In this document: positions 10,380 through 23,235 of the stretch, piece after piece
Numbering within the stretch: position 1 is the first letter of the stretch
Layout of the letters: the number at the start of each line of letters is the position of its first letter
Origin: Molanna angustata
Lineage: Eukaryota; Arthropoda; Insecta; Trichoptera; Molannidae
Direction of reading: 5' to 3'
DNA: 64,000 nt
Assembly: GCA_963576475.1 (NCBI GenBank)
Contig: OY754967.1
Location: 21,849,914 to 21,913,913, forward strand
The notes under the pieces: generated by a model
Told to the model about the DNA's origin: nothing
The model's input: only the letters and a program-made list of their open reading frames with translations
Databases searched by the model: none
Made by a program: the position numbers and the translations under genes

Positions 10380-13300
10380 TAAAATACTAATTGTAAATCT
10401 AACAGCCCAGTCAACGAATTTTCGAAATTGGTTGTAGTGCATAGTCTTTCTATGCACTCTATAATTATTCGTTAACTGGACTAAACATACGAAAATATAT
10501 ATACGAACAATATATAGTTATACGAAACCAAAGACTTTTTTTCGTTTTAGTAGAAGTACGAAAGCTTTTCAGATCAAATCATTAACAATTCAAAGAAAAC
10601 TACGAAAAGTTAATTAGACTAATCAAAACCAATCATATTTATCTATTCTTGAACCGATGAGACTAATTATTAACTGAATTTATATATTTTGTAGGTACCT
10701 AAAAAATAAACTCTCTTATTAACACGCGAAAAAAACAAATTAATATATATACCTACTTTTAACTCACATTTTTTACATCAAAAATGAAAATCCACGAGAA
10801 ATACGTCATTGAATTACGAGGTTTTAAATTAAACCTGAAGAGTTTCCCTAAATTATTTTAAACGCTTTTTCATCATATTATGAAAGAGGTCCTTAGAAAC
10901 TTAATCAAATTAATAATATACAGTATTGGCTCACTGCTCACAAGACCAGCCCTGAGCAAACAGAAAGAAACCATTATTTTTAAGCGTTAATGATATGAAA
11001 TTCATCACTTTCTAACTGTGAACTGAGTTCCTACCGATATAATCACTCCACTTCTAAAACCGATGAATTATGGACGCTAATAACATTTTACTATACCCAA
11101 GGAACAAACAGCATGTCTGTCATGAGATTTAATCGACAAAATAAACAATGACCACTGTTCCAGGTATTATTAAATGTTATCTTCGGTACTGTTACAATGT
11201 GTGTTGTGTCACCCAGGTGATGGATGAAAGAGGCGGTTCTGCAAAATATTATCTATATGGCTTATTATGGCTCAGTTCCTACATCCGGAAGGCAATATAT
11301 AGTGGACGGACCTTATCGGTCACGCCTACGCAATTTGAAAACGAGAACCTCTCGTAAATTCAACATGACTATCTATAAAGGTGTTTAATACGCCAGACTT
11401 GGTAAACATTTTGTGTACCTATATCTTTTTGTCGTTGTAGTCAGTTATTGGACCATTTATATAGAGCCGTTTTCGTAAAACTTATTTACTTACCTCTAAT
11501 TTTTATGAAACTTTTATAAATTAGGCAAGTATTTTTAGCTGACAGTGTAGCATTACTATATATCAGTTTTTTTTATTATAAAAAAACGCAGCTCAACAAA
11601 GGCAGTAAAATTCAATATGTATTTGGTACATGAATTTGGTTTGATAAAATTCAACATGAATCTGAATCATAATGTAGAAACACAGTAAAGACATTTAAGC
11701 TAACATATGACGTTTATTTATTATTTGTATGCTGATCATATTTTTGTGTTCATTATTTTTCAGAAGTAGGTGCCTACATTGTTTTTTGACTACACCCTAA
11801 TAATGCTATCTATAATGTAGGGTTTTCATGAGCAGAATGTACGTATATATTCGATATCTATGTAGATATTCCTTAGCTTATTATTATATATTCCTTCATT
11901 CTATCATATAACATATTGCTACATTATATCTACACACAAAATTTAAAAATACATACACACACAAAAATGTGTTTTTTGGTAAAATACGCAGAAATTGTTG
12001 AACGCTGTGCATTTTAATCCATGAATCATTAATTCACACTTTTACTATTCTGATCTTCTTGCTCCTTAGTGTTCATCTTTCAGTATCTCATTCGTGTAGT
12101 CCTACTTTTTATTTATTAACATACAAAATACAGTTTATCTTCCGTTTGTTCTTTTGATATCTCTTTTTTAATGAAGAAATATTTTCAACACTTTTGAGTA
12201 GAAAGTCGATAGTAATTTTGTGATTTAATGCTCTCCGTACTGGAAAACTCTTGTTACCGAATACATTATTTTCGTATCAACAGTAATATTTTAACCTGCT
12301 TCAAATATAATATGTACTTACATATCTACTACTTCAGTGTCTTGGCAGATAGTTCTACAATCTTTCCGGAAACAATCAAGTTGTTTTTTTTTGCAACGAA
12401 TTAATCAACTTTCTACTTATGTAAAGCTTTGCACTTCCACTTAAGATGTTTACAACGGAACTTGATACTAAATTCTAGAACTATAGGCAAATTAAGCAAA
12501 CAACTAAGCAACTGCTAATATGTTGTTAGAATGTACGTGTTAACACTGAGTATTTATAAGTATAAATAGTTATTTTTTTCCATGAATTTGCGACTAAGGA
12601 ATATTATCTATATTTTACATTATTAAATTGATTGGTCAATTCTATCCTCATACTTCTTCTTCCTCTTTTGGAAGATCTATGATCTGTTTCTACAGGTCCT
12701 CGTTCTGGGACGAGGATGTCCAGCTCTCCTTCCATCTCTTTGATGGTCATACACAAACATTTATTATTCTGTTGGTTAAAGAAGATTGCCGTATGGCATT
12801 AAATCCGACGTTGTACACATTACTGTCCATTATCTAACTAAGTCAAATTCAACCTACTAAAAAGAAAGGTCTTTCTTTTGTGATTTCCTAAACAGTCCTA
12901 TGCAATGTTCAAGCATTGATAAGATATATTGATAGATACTAAAAGTACCGACAATATATTTCAGCGATCTATAGTAATTCAATATTATTTGTTTATTAAT
13001 AATTCTGTCTCATTTATTATTTAAGAAGTATTATTATTGATTGCCGAAATGTTTATTCTGATGGCATATTTCTGTTTTAAACACTCAATAATTCACATGG
13101 TTACTTTTCCTCGATGACAGTTATAAAATATAGTAAGCATGAACACTCAATCATTATCAGTTCCCAGTCACGCCACTGCTAATTTGTGATGACAAAAGGT
13201 CATCAAGGCTTTCAAAACAGCACAACTTCGCATTAGACGATCGGCTCATCTTAATATGCGAGAAAATTGACAAGTTTTTTTTATTTATATAATATGAAAT

Positions 13301-13950
13301 TCAACTGTTTAACATATAACCTCAGGTGACCTCAAGTTAGGAAGTATTGACTCTTAACATGCAATAAGTAAAATCACTAATCAGTCAGTTACCATTTGGC
13401 TAAGTTTTTTTTATTGATGTCATCTATAAATCCTTTCTCCGGATGTTAAGACATATTAAACAGATGAACTTTTCGCTTATCTTTCAATTTACAATTAATT
13501 TGAAATAAACGTTATGATGTTATATTAAAATCATGTTATATCATAACTAAATCATTAAAAAGAATAGTAGTGTGTCATGCTATCTTGAAATCGCGTGTTA
13601 CATTCTAATCATCATTTATTTATACATGTACATATATATTTTCGAATAAAAATATTATATTATTATCAAACTTACACCCATATGAGTCAAATATAAGTAT
13701 AAGGAGATATCAGGCCTTCAAGGTAACCTAAGGTTTTGTGTCGCCCTTGAGGAGCCCTCAAGTATAGTCTACACTTCAAAGGAAGCATAGATGCTGAAAA
13801 TATTTTTTAACTTACAAAGAAATTGCAAGACTTATCTTGACAGACTCTTTTAAAAATCACATGAATTTAAACCACCGTGGTTTTGGCCTTGCATTTGCTC
13901 ATAATTAAAGAGAGATCCATTACTTATCATTGTAACTCCATAAGTTATGA
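10380..13950. other. Long non-coding AT-rich stretch
   Basis: I find no supported coding exon. A weak LINE-tail-like string (GAAGATTGCCGTATGGCATTAAATCCG, about 12780-12810) suggests a decayed retroposon 3' end. Short open frames at 11148-11357 and 12628-12837 have no recognisable content. Confidence 0.35.
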
Positions 13951-13961
13951 GTTGATTTTGA

Positions 13962-14052
13962 TTTCAAGGGGATATAGTGGGGAGTTTTGAATTCGATTTT
14001 TTATAGTTATTTTTTTATTGAGATTCTATTCTGAAAGTTTCAACACAATGTA

Positions 14053-14119
<67 letters not shown>

Positions 14120-14470
14120 AATTTTGAAAATTTGTATATCTAATACTCGCATAGACCCCATTAGATTTTGAAGGATATCTGAATCGTGCTTCTTATTTTT
14201 TTTAATTGTCAAATATTTCAAAATGACCCCAAGCTCAGAAAACTCAAAATTTGTTATTTTTATTTTCGAATTGGTAAAAAGGCACATCCGTTTCATAAAA
14301 TGGCATTGAAGAATTATCAAGTTTTCATAATAAAATATTTAAATCAAAAATAATTTAACAAACTCATTTCATAATGATGCTGAATATATTCCATACAAGA
14401 TTTGAATACTTTGTGAAGCGACTTGTCAGTGAAGAGTCGGCGTTGGCTGGCCACAACCCACTCGTTTTAT
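13962..14470 (-). repeat. Repeat family R1, copy c
   Basis: This is an inverted copy of R1. It begins at GGGGATATAGTGGGGAG and passes through ACCCCATTAGATTTTGAAGGATA and AAATGACCCCAAGCTCAG. It ends at TGGCCACAACCCACTCGTTTTAT. It carries a (GT)n expansion where the other copies have only a few CA units. Confidence 0.75.
14054..14116. repeat. (GT)n microsatellite inside R1
   Basis: A perfect GT dinucleotide run of about 31 units sits within R1 copy c, at the position of the short CA patches in copies b (about 6978) and e (about 38570). Confidence 0.95.
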
Positions 14471-14479
14471 TATTAAGTC

Positions 14480-15748
14480 GGTTTGTAAACCTCCATTACG
14501 TACGTAAAAGCCGCTTCTCTCCACGACAAAAAATTATTTGCCGAAAGCTATACCTATTCCATTACCATGATTGTTTTTGAGAAAATATATTCCTATGTGA
14601 GTGAACCATATTATTTTCTTTGTTAAATGATTGTTGTATTTTGAAGTTGTGTAATTTATTGGGAATGTCATACGAAGTTGTCTATAAATTATGACTTCTT
14701 GGATTATGTTCATTAGCACCGAAGGAAGTACTTGTCAAAGAGGAAGAAGAGATTCGATTACTAGCAGTTTAACCTATGATGTAATAATAATTTAATGAAC
14801 GTACATAACACAACACATACGTAATAATAATATTTTGATTCAACTTATAAGTACCTTATTGTTAGTCTATTCACTGGGTCAGAAGTCACAATTATTGTAC
14901 AGTAGGTATTATAATGTATTGAAAATCGAGTCATATTGACATATAATTAATAAACCAGAAACATCTAGATAAAATGCTAAAACGATGAGTAAAATTGTTG
15001 TTGTAAATGTATGTAAGTAAAGTATATCGATGTATACACTTCAATAATTTAAAATGACAATAAATTAAAATGAAAAATTGATTCGCTATAGTGTAAGATC
15101 CCACGAATCTAGACTTACATAATTTTGTATAGTGGGCCCATAAAGAATTTCTAGATATAAATTATAAAAGCTATTTTTTTTGTAAAATTATAAGGACAGA
15201 AGGTCACAATAATTTGATAATATGAAACCTATTTTTTATTATTTTCCTTTTTATTTTTTTTCCTTCTGTTTTTCTTTGTTACATTTTTTTCTCCCTCTAG
15301 CAATTGCTTAGTATTTAACCTTATGAAATGTAGGTACCTACTAAAAAGATTTTCAACATAATTTGAAATTTAATTTAGGTACCTTTAAAAACACCTTCGT
15401 TAGTAAAATGTTGGTTCTATATATCAATAAAATAAATTAAAACCCTGAGTAGTGGTGACTTCCACAGATAACAGCTTTCAAAGTGTTGAAAATTGGTATG
15501 GCGAAAGCTATTACTAAATCAGGATTCTGTGAACCTGCTGTGATATCATTTTACAGAAAAAATCAGCCATTATGGTATGATGTAAATTTACCTGTCGCTG
15601 GCTCTTGGTCTATTTTAAGTAAGATGCATTGAATAACAACTATTAAAAAAATAGAATATAAAGAATAAAACTTGGATAGTAAAGTAAAATCAATATATGT
15701 ATAATAATTGCGATAGAAACAATAACGTATCTTTCGAATATGTTACAG
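14480..15748. other. Non-coding AT-rich stretch
   Basis: No supported gene or element. Confidence 0.35.
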
Positions 15749-15812
15749 CTGAAAGATTGCAACAATCAGTGGAACAATGCGAGCGAAGTAAATCTGGCCG
15801 GCAAAGAAAAAG
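15749..15812 (+). CDS. Weak exon candidate
   Basis: A 64-bp GC-richer block lies between TATGTTACAG (acceptor-like) and AAG|GTAACT (donor-like). One frame reads ERLQQSVEQCERSKSGRQRK, a plausible charged helix; another is also open. With such a short length and no downstream partner this could be chance. It is recorded because both splice sites and the base composition point the same way. Confidence 0.22.
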
Positions 15813-18150
15813 GTAACTTTTGTACAATGTAAATCGCCGACTTTCCATATCTCAGATATTTTTATAATCAACTCTAGTCACGATGGGGATTTGCTCATCC
15901 TCGTCGCTTTAGACCGCATATCGGCAATTTTACAGTAAAACAAAAAAAACTTTATAAAATTCTTAGTAAAATTGCCAATATCGACTTAGGCGGTGTTAGA
16001 TCTAATGCGACGATAGGCAGTCTCAATTCAGACTGCTATGAAAATAGCTGTGCACAAACACGTGCAAATCAGAACGAAAATCTTACGAAATCTACGTTAT
16101 TTAGATGCAGATAAAATAACTTAGCATTATCATTCCCAGTGCTGATAAAAAAATAATTAAAAAGTGAATTTACATATAAAAAATACCAATATATACGAAA
16201 TGTTTAGTTCCAAAAATTATTTTGGTTCATATGAATAAATAAACAACTCGTTTCTCATTTTTTTCTAGCATTTGAAAAAAATATAAAAAAAAATAACAAT
16301 TGCGAGCTTTTTTGTTGAAAATGGTAATTTATCTCAATTTCAACTTTAAATTTGGATGTAGCTCTGTTCAATAATTTCCTTTCATACATATGATAATACT
16401 TATTATAATAAATAAAATACACCAAACAATGAAATGGAATGGTTTTTTGTTCTGTAGATACAGTTTATAAATAATCATTGAAATAACTTATGATTTCTCT
16501 CAACAATTCGAATTGCACTTATTATTAATTTATGTAGGAATATTTGACTGTTTATGTTATACTAGATATCTATATGTCTTTTTATACGAATATCAACTAG
16601 GTAATTACATTAATATGAAAACTCATTAAATGAAATCGAGAGAAAATACTATACATATGCATATAAATTTGCTACAATATTAACTCGTTTGATAAATGCA
16701 ACAGACAGAACATTTAAAAATCAATTAAGTGGTAATAAATTAACAGCGTCTGTTGAAAAATTCAATTTGAAATGTCACAGTTGAATTAGAACGAGTTTCC
16801 ATAAGTCATTCATTTCCTCTTTTCTTTAATATTTATTACATAAAATGACATAGATACATCAGATATTATATGTAGCTACCTACTAATTATATACATATAA
16901 AATATGGGAGACATATATGTATTACATTATAAGTATTACCAATAAATATTTCTTCTTTACAAAAAATAGCGTAGTAAAATAATTATATACTGTAGAAATA
17001 TGAGATTTGAAGTAAGTATGTCGGAAAATATACGTGTGCAACTTTATCAAAATTATAAATGCGTCTATTCATACATAGTTTTATGTTTCTGGAACAATTA
17101 ACAGGTATGACGAATGTTATTTCAACATACACCCGTTGCCACATTTTGGACGCTTGGGATTTAGATCGTCTCATATATTTAGATTAAATTCAAGATCTGT
17201 AACCCATGAGTCAAACTTTTAAATATAAATTGCCACCATAACTAACGACGATTAATAACGACGATCGCTTTAAGAAATATGGTTCTTAAGATTAAAATAG
17301 TGTTTGACACGATTTTTTTCCATATCCTAAATGAAAACTAAAGCATTGATTCTCGTGCTCATATAACAATAGAGTGATTGAAGGATTATCGATGATTTAA
17401 CGTTTAATTATATACTATTGAAATATCGGACTTCAATCATTTAAAATTTCAGAACTGAGTATTAAGATGCGCTTCTGTTGCAATGTCGCGTAAAAAATCA
17501 TGAATACAGGGATTATTTTGAAATTGAGTATTAACAAAATAGAGATAAATAAAAATTTATGAAGAAAAACAAAACAAATAACGTAATTTATCAATAAATA
17601 TCGTCTAAATTATTCATATTTCATGGTGAAATTAATTTAATGTTTGATAAAGTATGTATTCATTATAAGGAAAAGTAAAAATAAGTAATAAAAAGAACAA
17701 TCCATTACAACATACTAATAATAATTGTTCTAATTCGTGAATTTTAAATAACATTACGAAATAAAAACAGGCAAAGCATCATTGTGTCATTCATATTTAA
17801 AAAAATGCTGTTCAACAAATTTTGGGAAATGTTTTCAATAAAACATTACATTGTTTACAAATGGCACCATTTTGTAAATTGGTATTTATGTGGGAAAATT
17901 GTCGAGATTAAACAATTCAGTTATAATAATTATTATTTGTATATCAATTAACGAAAATTTGTACATTGTTATTTTCTCGCATTTTTTAAATTGCATAACA
18001 TTAAATTATTTATGTTAACTATTTATTACTCATGTATTATATCATTCTTCTTTTATACGTGTCACGTTCGTGTTATAAAAGGATTCGTGTATTTTAAATA
18101 ATTCCAAAACACTTGAAATTCTAGGATATTGGAAAAGTTTAGAAAAGGCC
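15813..18150. other. Non-coding AT-rich stretch
   Basis: No supported gene or named element. A short symmetrical pair (TGCGGTCTAAAGCGACGA-like, reverse complement of text near 15900; GGCGGTGTTAGATCTAATGCGACGA near 15990-16015) shows weak inverted similarity over about 120 bp. It might be a decayed MITE. Confidence 0.3.
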
Positions 18151-18179
18151 ATGTCCAGCCGTGGAAGGAACGCTGCTGA
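18151..18179 (+). CDS. Weak candidate for a short first coding exon
   Basis: ATG in a favourable context (GGCCATGTC) begins nine codons (MSSRGRNAA) and runs into GA|GTAAGTAA, a strong donor match. The 30 bases are GC-rich in an AT-rich setting. A possible acceptor (GTTTAG) lies just upstream. There is no supporting downstream exon, so confidence is low. Confidence 0.2.
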
Positions 18180-18684
18180 GTAAGTAAATAAGCAAGAAAA
18201 TATTAATTAGCAAACGCACGTACATATTGATATATTTCACTTCCAAAAATCATACGTAGTACATTTACCTAGACATTTTGTTACAAAAAGTGAAGAAACA
18301 TATTTGTATATACATATTATGTATCTACAAAAAGATTAATAAAATAAATATTTCTGAATATGCACTTTATAATGAAATCGAAGAATTTTCCGGAATGATT
18401 AATGATTTATTTTTTATGAAAAATGAATTCATGCTGAGGTAATAATCAATGGGAATATTAACAGCAACCGGTTTATTTACTTTTAAATTCGATAACGGAA
18501 ACTAATATATTGCGACGTAACATGGGAATAATTTAAAAAAATAAGACTTTACATGCATTCAAAAACATTCAGACGTTTAACACAGTATATAATTTCAATA
18601 TGGACAATAAGTGGATAGCCGTAAAACAATATAGAATAAGTATTCTTTCATTCATGCCATCACAGCATTTACCAAAATGTGTGG

Positions 18685-18895
18685 TTACCAATAACAAGTG
18701 TGCGGGTGTGCATTACCTTATAAAATGAAGCATGACACAAGCGTGTATCACCACATTCCAGTCTCGTCTCACTTAAAAGGCACTACATTCAGAAAGGGCG
18801 GTGAACCTCATTGCTGTGTTATATGAGATGTAATTGTTGCCTGTTGTATTTTCGATTACCCGGTTCTTACGGTACACCCGTAAAAGATGATAATA
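18685..18895 (-). repeat. Helitron-related repeat segment (copy b)
   Basis: Inverted relative to 25110-25330. Shared blocks are GTGTGCGGGTGTGCATTACC, CTCGTCTCACTTAAAAGG and TACCCGG. It is also homologous to 1265-1445. No ends or coding sequence are retained. Confidence 0.45.
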
Positions 18896-20755
18896 GAAAA
18901 GAGTGCATAGAAACATTGTATTAAACGTAAATATATTAAAGTCGAAAATCGATAAATTGTGAAATTATTATTGTCACGATAACATGTAGTGTATAATACT
19001 TTAAAATTTGTAATTAACACATAGGTAAGAGTAGGTAATCGGGTTATAAATATAAGACAAGTATTCTTAATTTAATTCATACGAATTAAAAATAATTAAG
19101 AATTAAAAATTATCTATAATAATTAAAAATTAATTATTATTTATATTAAAAATTAATTATAATTTATATTAAAAATTATTAATTTAATTAAATAAAATAA
19201 AATATCCCTGCTAGTCGCCGTCTACTAGGAAGAACATCCAAGAGATGGAAGGATAGTAGGACTCAGGAGGCATAGTTTTTGAATTATAGACCAACAGGTC
19301 TACTAAATCAATAAGATTTACAAATCGTGTATATACAGGGCTGGATTCAACATACGTTCAAAAAGTAATAATTATCCGGGCATAGATAAATCAGAAGCGT
19401 CAAAATAAAAACATGATTAATCAGAAAAGAGAAAATAACAACCAAAAATAGAGACGATATTTATTTAATGTATTGGAAATATTGATAGTTTACAGTGAAA
19501 TTTAATTTGATTTGCTAATTTTATTCCGAATTCAATAATAATTAATTAAGTTTCATCAAGTTTAAACCAATATATGTACACATTATGATTTAATTTGATA
19601 CTCAAGAGAAGGAGCATTTAACGAGTTATCATAATGTACATAAGCCCCATATCATGACTAAGGCCCGAATGCAGAGTCTGGTCTAAATACTAAATTCTAA
19701 ATACTAACCATGTTTTCATTGCATTAGTCACTCCTTAAGTTAGGAGATTACGTGGCTTCCTAACTGGAGGATGCTACGAAGTTTTTATATGAGAATTGCA
19801 TTGCAGAGACACATCTAAATAATTAGCGCATGCGCGTTGGGGTAAACTAATACTTGCGAACTGTCAAAAAGTAAGATTGATCTTAAGGAAACTAACGAGT
19901 GATTTAATAATAAAATACAAGATGCTTTCGATGGATGATGATTTAAGCAACTTCGTCAAATATGTATTTGGTAATTTTGTCAAATCAAATACCAAACAAA
20001 TGATACCTATGCCGAAAATTCTGCTGGAATTTCAGAAAACTCGTGATATGGAGCTGTCAATGTGAGCTTGGATACATGTGTTTGTGTTGTTATGACAAAA
20101 AAAAATATTTTAAACATTAGTCTAAACCCATAGAAAACTATCTATGTCTTTTCTTCGTACGCAATAATGTGAAATGCTACGCCATCGACTTTAAGTTTGT
20201 CGTATTTAGTAAGTGATGTCTCTGCAACGCAATTGCTTACTTAAGAATACTAAATACTTCAGTGAAGTTAGTAGTTAGTTACCTAGGACTGTGCATTTGG
20301 GTCTAAGACCTCCTCAGCACCCTATCCTGGACAGACCGCATCCAATCTTGTCATGTCAGGAGAACACCTGGTTCTTCCAGCAATTCGTTTTCCCACATTA
20401 GCAGTACAAAGTCTGTACATACTGATCATATTTCAAATGTTTAGTTGGAACTATATAGAGGCGCATACGTAAGTACATGATGCGTTAGTTAATTGTAATA
20501 ACATGCAGAAGTAATATGTGGATATCCATGTATGGATAGTGAATGTGTTAGATAATATGTTAGATTATGCATTGAAGATAATAGTAGGTATCATCATTTT
20601 GTTTTATTATTATCTTAGATACCTATTATGGTTCTTACTAACAACCAGTAGATTTCGCAAGCAATTTTAGATTATATTTATTATCTTGATCAGTATATAC
20701 CTGCCTATTGCGAAAAAATCTAATATATTGTAATTTAGTCTTGTGTCTATCAGAG
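18896..20755. other. Non-coding stretch with simple AT repeats
   Basis: The stretch 19080-19200 is low-complexity AATTAAAAATT-type sequence. The open frame at 19877-20065 has no recognisable content and its start is not supported. No exon or element is supported. Confidence 0.35.
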
Positions 20756-20767
20756 TCACCAATAATT

Positions 20768-21004
20768 AAGTTTAGTTTGTCGATCGACAATTCTTGATAG
20801 AACTCCATTGTACGTTAATATGTTATAAAAAAATATAAAAATACTTGGTTATAGTTCTATTGTTTTTATTAGATTATTGACGCGCTAGTCTCAGTCTTGT
20901 AGAGTATTATTCTGACGATGTGCTTTGCACGAAACGCGTCAATAATCTAATAAAAACAATAGAACTATAACCAAGTATTTTTATATTTTTTTATAACATA
21001 TTAA
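20768..21004 (+). mobile_element. Fold-back hammerhead element with 12-bp target duplication
   Basis: TCACCAATAATT occurs immediately before (20756-20767) and after (21005-21016) this 237-bp element. The element begins AAGTTTAGTTTGTCGATCGAC, like the tandem units at 50037-50341. It then has two ~68-bp inverted arms (about 20816-20884 and 20936-21003) flanking a loop that contains a hammerhead core. It resembles an inverted pair of retrozyme or Penelope-type terminal repeats. No protein is encoded, so mobilisation must be in trans. Confidence 0.8.
20906..20946 (+). ncRNA. Hammerhead ribozyme motif (type I, short stem III)
   Basis: The order is: stem I strand ATTATT (20906-20911); CTGACGA; stem II GTGC-TTT-GCAC; GAAA; then ACGCGTC with the GTC cleavage triplet ending at 20940; then AATAAT (20941-20946), fully complementary to the first strand. 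All conserved core bases are present. Stem III is a self-complementary ACGCGT with no room for a loop. This is the form known from Penelope-like elements and animal retrozymes, which are thought to act as dimers. Function is inferred from motif and pairing only. Confidence 0.8.
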
Positions 21005-21016
21005 TCACCAATAATT

Positions 21017-21795
21017 GTCTAAACAAATAAAGGTTTTCAGTGTGATAGCTATTATATCAAATATAATTAATTAATGAAGCAATTCTGAATTTTTAATATT
21101 TGACATTTTTTTTATTGGCTTAATAATATGTGGGTTCTTAACATTGTATTGATATATCGTCCTGCCATTAGTCATTTTCATGTTAGAAATAATATGATTT
21201 CTGTAATAATAATATCAGTACTAAATAATTTATTGAGTCAACAATAGAAATTAAATATTATATGTTGGTAATATTTCATACTAAACTATATTTTTAATTA
21301 TAGTTGATTGGTTTATTAAAATTTTATTAACAGGTTGCATACTATCATTTTCATACTAGAACAAAAATGTTTAACGAGTGGTCCAGTAAAAACCCCACGC
21401 ATTACACAATAGAATAAAATAATCATAATAAAATGAACAATATTCATCAATAGGTATTTGACTTTAATGATACACATAATAACCATAATTTCAAGGAGAT
21501 TTATTAAGGGATCGGAGAGAATAATAGTTTTGAACACGTATCACCAAAATGTCGAAGTCATTTAAGATTAAATTGTGATCGTAATAATATTAAGATGCTT
21601 TGAATATTGCGAATTTTTTTATAGTAGGATCTTTGTAAATCCAAAAAATTAAGTAAATTTAAGCTCTTATATATCATTTGTGTAAATATAATCATACTAT
21701 TGTTCGTCAAAATTACGGATGTTGAAAAGTAGTGTACGGACAGTGATTTTGAATGCGATAGAGCAACACTGGTAAACCTATATAGATTCTCTACA
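21017..21795. other. Non-coding AT-rich stretch
   Basis: No supported gene or element. Confidence 0.35.
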
Positions 21796-21964
21796 TCTTA
21801 ATATATATAATTCTTCTGTGTGTGTGTATGCCACTAAACTCCTAAACGTCTTGACCAATTTTGAATAAATTTTTCGGTGCCACTATTTCTACGAACAGAA
21901 TTGGCGGGATATGCATTTTCCCGCCAAAAATTGTCTTTTATTATCTATTTTTACGAAAGATTTT
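21796..21964 (+). mobile_element. Probable Helitron 5' end fragment
   Basis: A|TCTTAATATATATAATTC followed by GTGTGTGTATGCCACTAAACTCC and TTGACCAATTTTGAATAAA is the arrangement typical of 5' ends of insect non-autonomous Helitrons (5'-TC inserted after A). It contains a short inverted pair around GGCGGGATATGC/TTTTCCCGCC. No matching 3' CTRR end is identified; the sequence runs into a LINE at about 21965. Confidence 0.45.
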
Positions 21965-23235
21965 GTGATTTTTATTCATTTGGCGCCAATGGGTTTACCA
22001 TAACTATTCTCTTGATATACATTACTCGTCTATTTCTTATTCTATTATACACCGTTTTACCACACATTCGTCTTGACCTCATTTCAACCGCGTTAATTCT
22101 ACTTTCATGCGTCTTCTGCCATGTCCATGTCTCACTAGCATACATTAGAGTCGGTACGACGATATCATTGTGTATCGCGAACTTTGCTTGCCTCGAAATA
22201 ATTGGGTCAGCCATTACAGATCTTTATGCACAATTCACTCTTTCCCTGCCATTACTCTCCTTTCAATATCTTTTTCCAGTCTTCCATCACGCTGAAACAT
22301 GCCTCCTAAGTATATATACTCATCCACATGTTCTAAATGTATACATTCTCCACTACACTCGTATCTCGTATTTTGTTCGTCTTTCGCTCTTCTCAAATTC
22401 CATCACTTTAGATTTAGTTGCATTCATTCTCAGTCTATTTTGCATACATCCATCGTATTTTAAGTCCAAGTCTTCCACACTTTCTGCCATTATTACTTTA
22501 TCATCTGCATACATTAGATCACATACAGTAACAGCTTCCAGTTTCAACCCAATGTTCTCATGCTCACACATGCGGTGCTCACACAGTAATCAGTGTAAAA
22601 ATTAAAGAACCACGGTGATAATACGCACCCTTGCTTCACTCCCTTATTCATTCATTCATTTCCGTGTCCAGACCCTATATGCGCCCTCTCCAATATTTTG
22701 CAGCCGTCACAGCCTTGCAGCCAGGAGGTCCGCCTCATTGCAAGGCTCCCCCATGAGTGGGCATGCCAGCAAGTGCGCCGCGTTTTGCTCTTCTCCACAC
22801 TCACACATCACATCCTGCTCATCATCCAGCAGTTCCCATCTCTGCATGTTGACCCTACATCTACTCACACCCGTTCTGAGTCTGTTCAGGGCTTTCCAAG
22901 TCCCGTATGGGAGTTGGTGTCCGGTTGGGAGGGTCTCGCTTGGTTTTAACCATTCGTTCTCCCCAACCTGTTCCCGCCACAGCTCGATTCTTCTTAATGG
23001 AGAACCATCCTGTAATAGAGTTTTCAATCCTTACACAGGCTTGGCTTTCTTCATAGAGAGATGATATTGCCCTTATCAACGTGCCTCCCGCTTCATACAC
23101 TGATAGCACGTTCCAAGCTTTTCACGGTCTACTTTGTCACAGGCCTTTTCTAGGTCTATGAAAGCACAGAAATGCTTCTGGATTTTTAGCCAGAATATCC
23201 CATACCTTACTTGTTGAATGAGTTTGAAGGTATAT
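21965..23235 (-). pseudogene. RTE-type LINE reverse transcriptase, decayed, with nested insertion
   Basis: Read on the minus strand, motifs appear in reverse-transcriptase order. An AFIDLEKACDKVDREKL-like block lies at about 23160-23105. SLYEESQACVRIEN follows (about 23065), then GVKQGCVLSPWFFNFYTD (about 22640-22585) and the catalytic LMYADDKVIMAES (about 22510). TLMYASETWTWQKTHESRIN (about 22150) and MCGKTVYNRIRN come last. Stops and frameshifts break it into several frames, so it is dead. A different LINE fragment (about 22645-23030) is inserted between the SLYEES and GVKQGC motifs. Full RTE ORF2 proteins are around 1000 residues; under half is present. Confidence 0.8.
22645..23030 (-). 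pseudogene. Nested LINE fragment with CxC...H....C C-terminus
   Basis: The minus-strand frame reads LRTGVSRCRVNMQRWELLDD followed by CECGEEQNAAHLLACPLM, a Cys/His C-terminal block common to jockey-like LINE ORF2 proteins. It ends near a GAAATGAATGAATGAAT tail (plus 22645-22660). It lies between two adjacent motifs of the surrounding RTE element in the same orientation, so it is a later insertion. It is 5'-truncated to roughly 125 codons. Confidence 0.7.

Noticed and set aside
14015..14320. 101-codon minus-strand frame with poly Thr/His
   Set aside because: It is translation through a (GT)n microsatellite inside repeat R1.
21877..22605. 242-codon plus-strand frame with hydrophobic stretches
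   Set aside because: It is antisense to RTE reverse transcriptase motifs (YADD and SETWT), and the hydrophobicity is a by-product.
22615..23064. Plus-strand open frames rich in Ser/His (149 and 83 codons)
   Set aside because: They are the complement of minus-strand LINE coding sequence, which has recognisable motifs.
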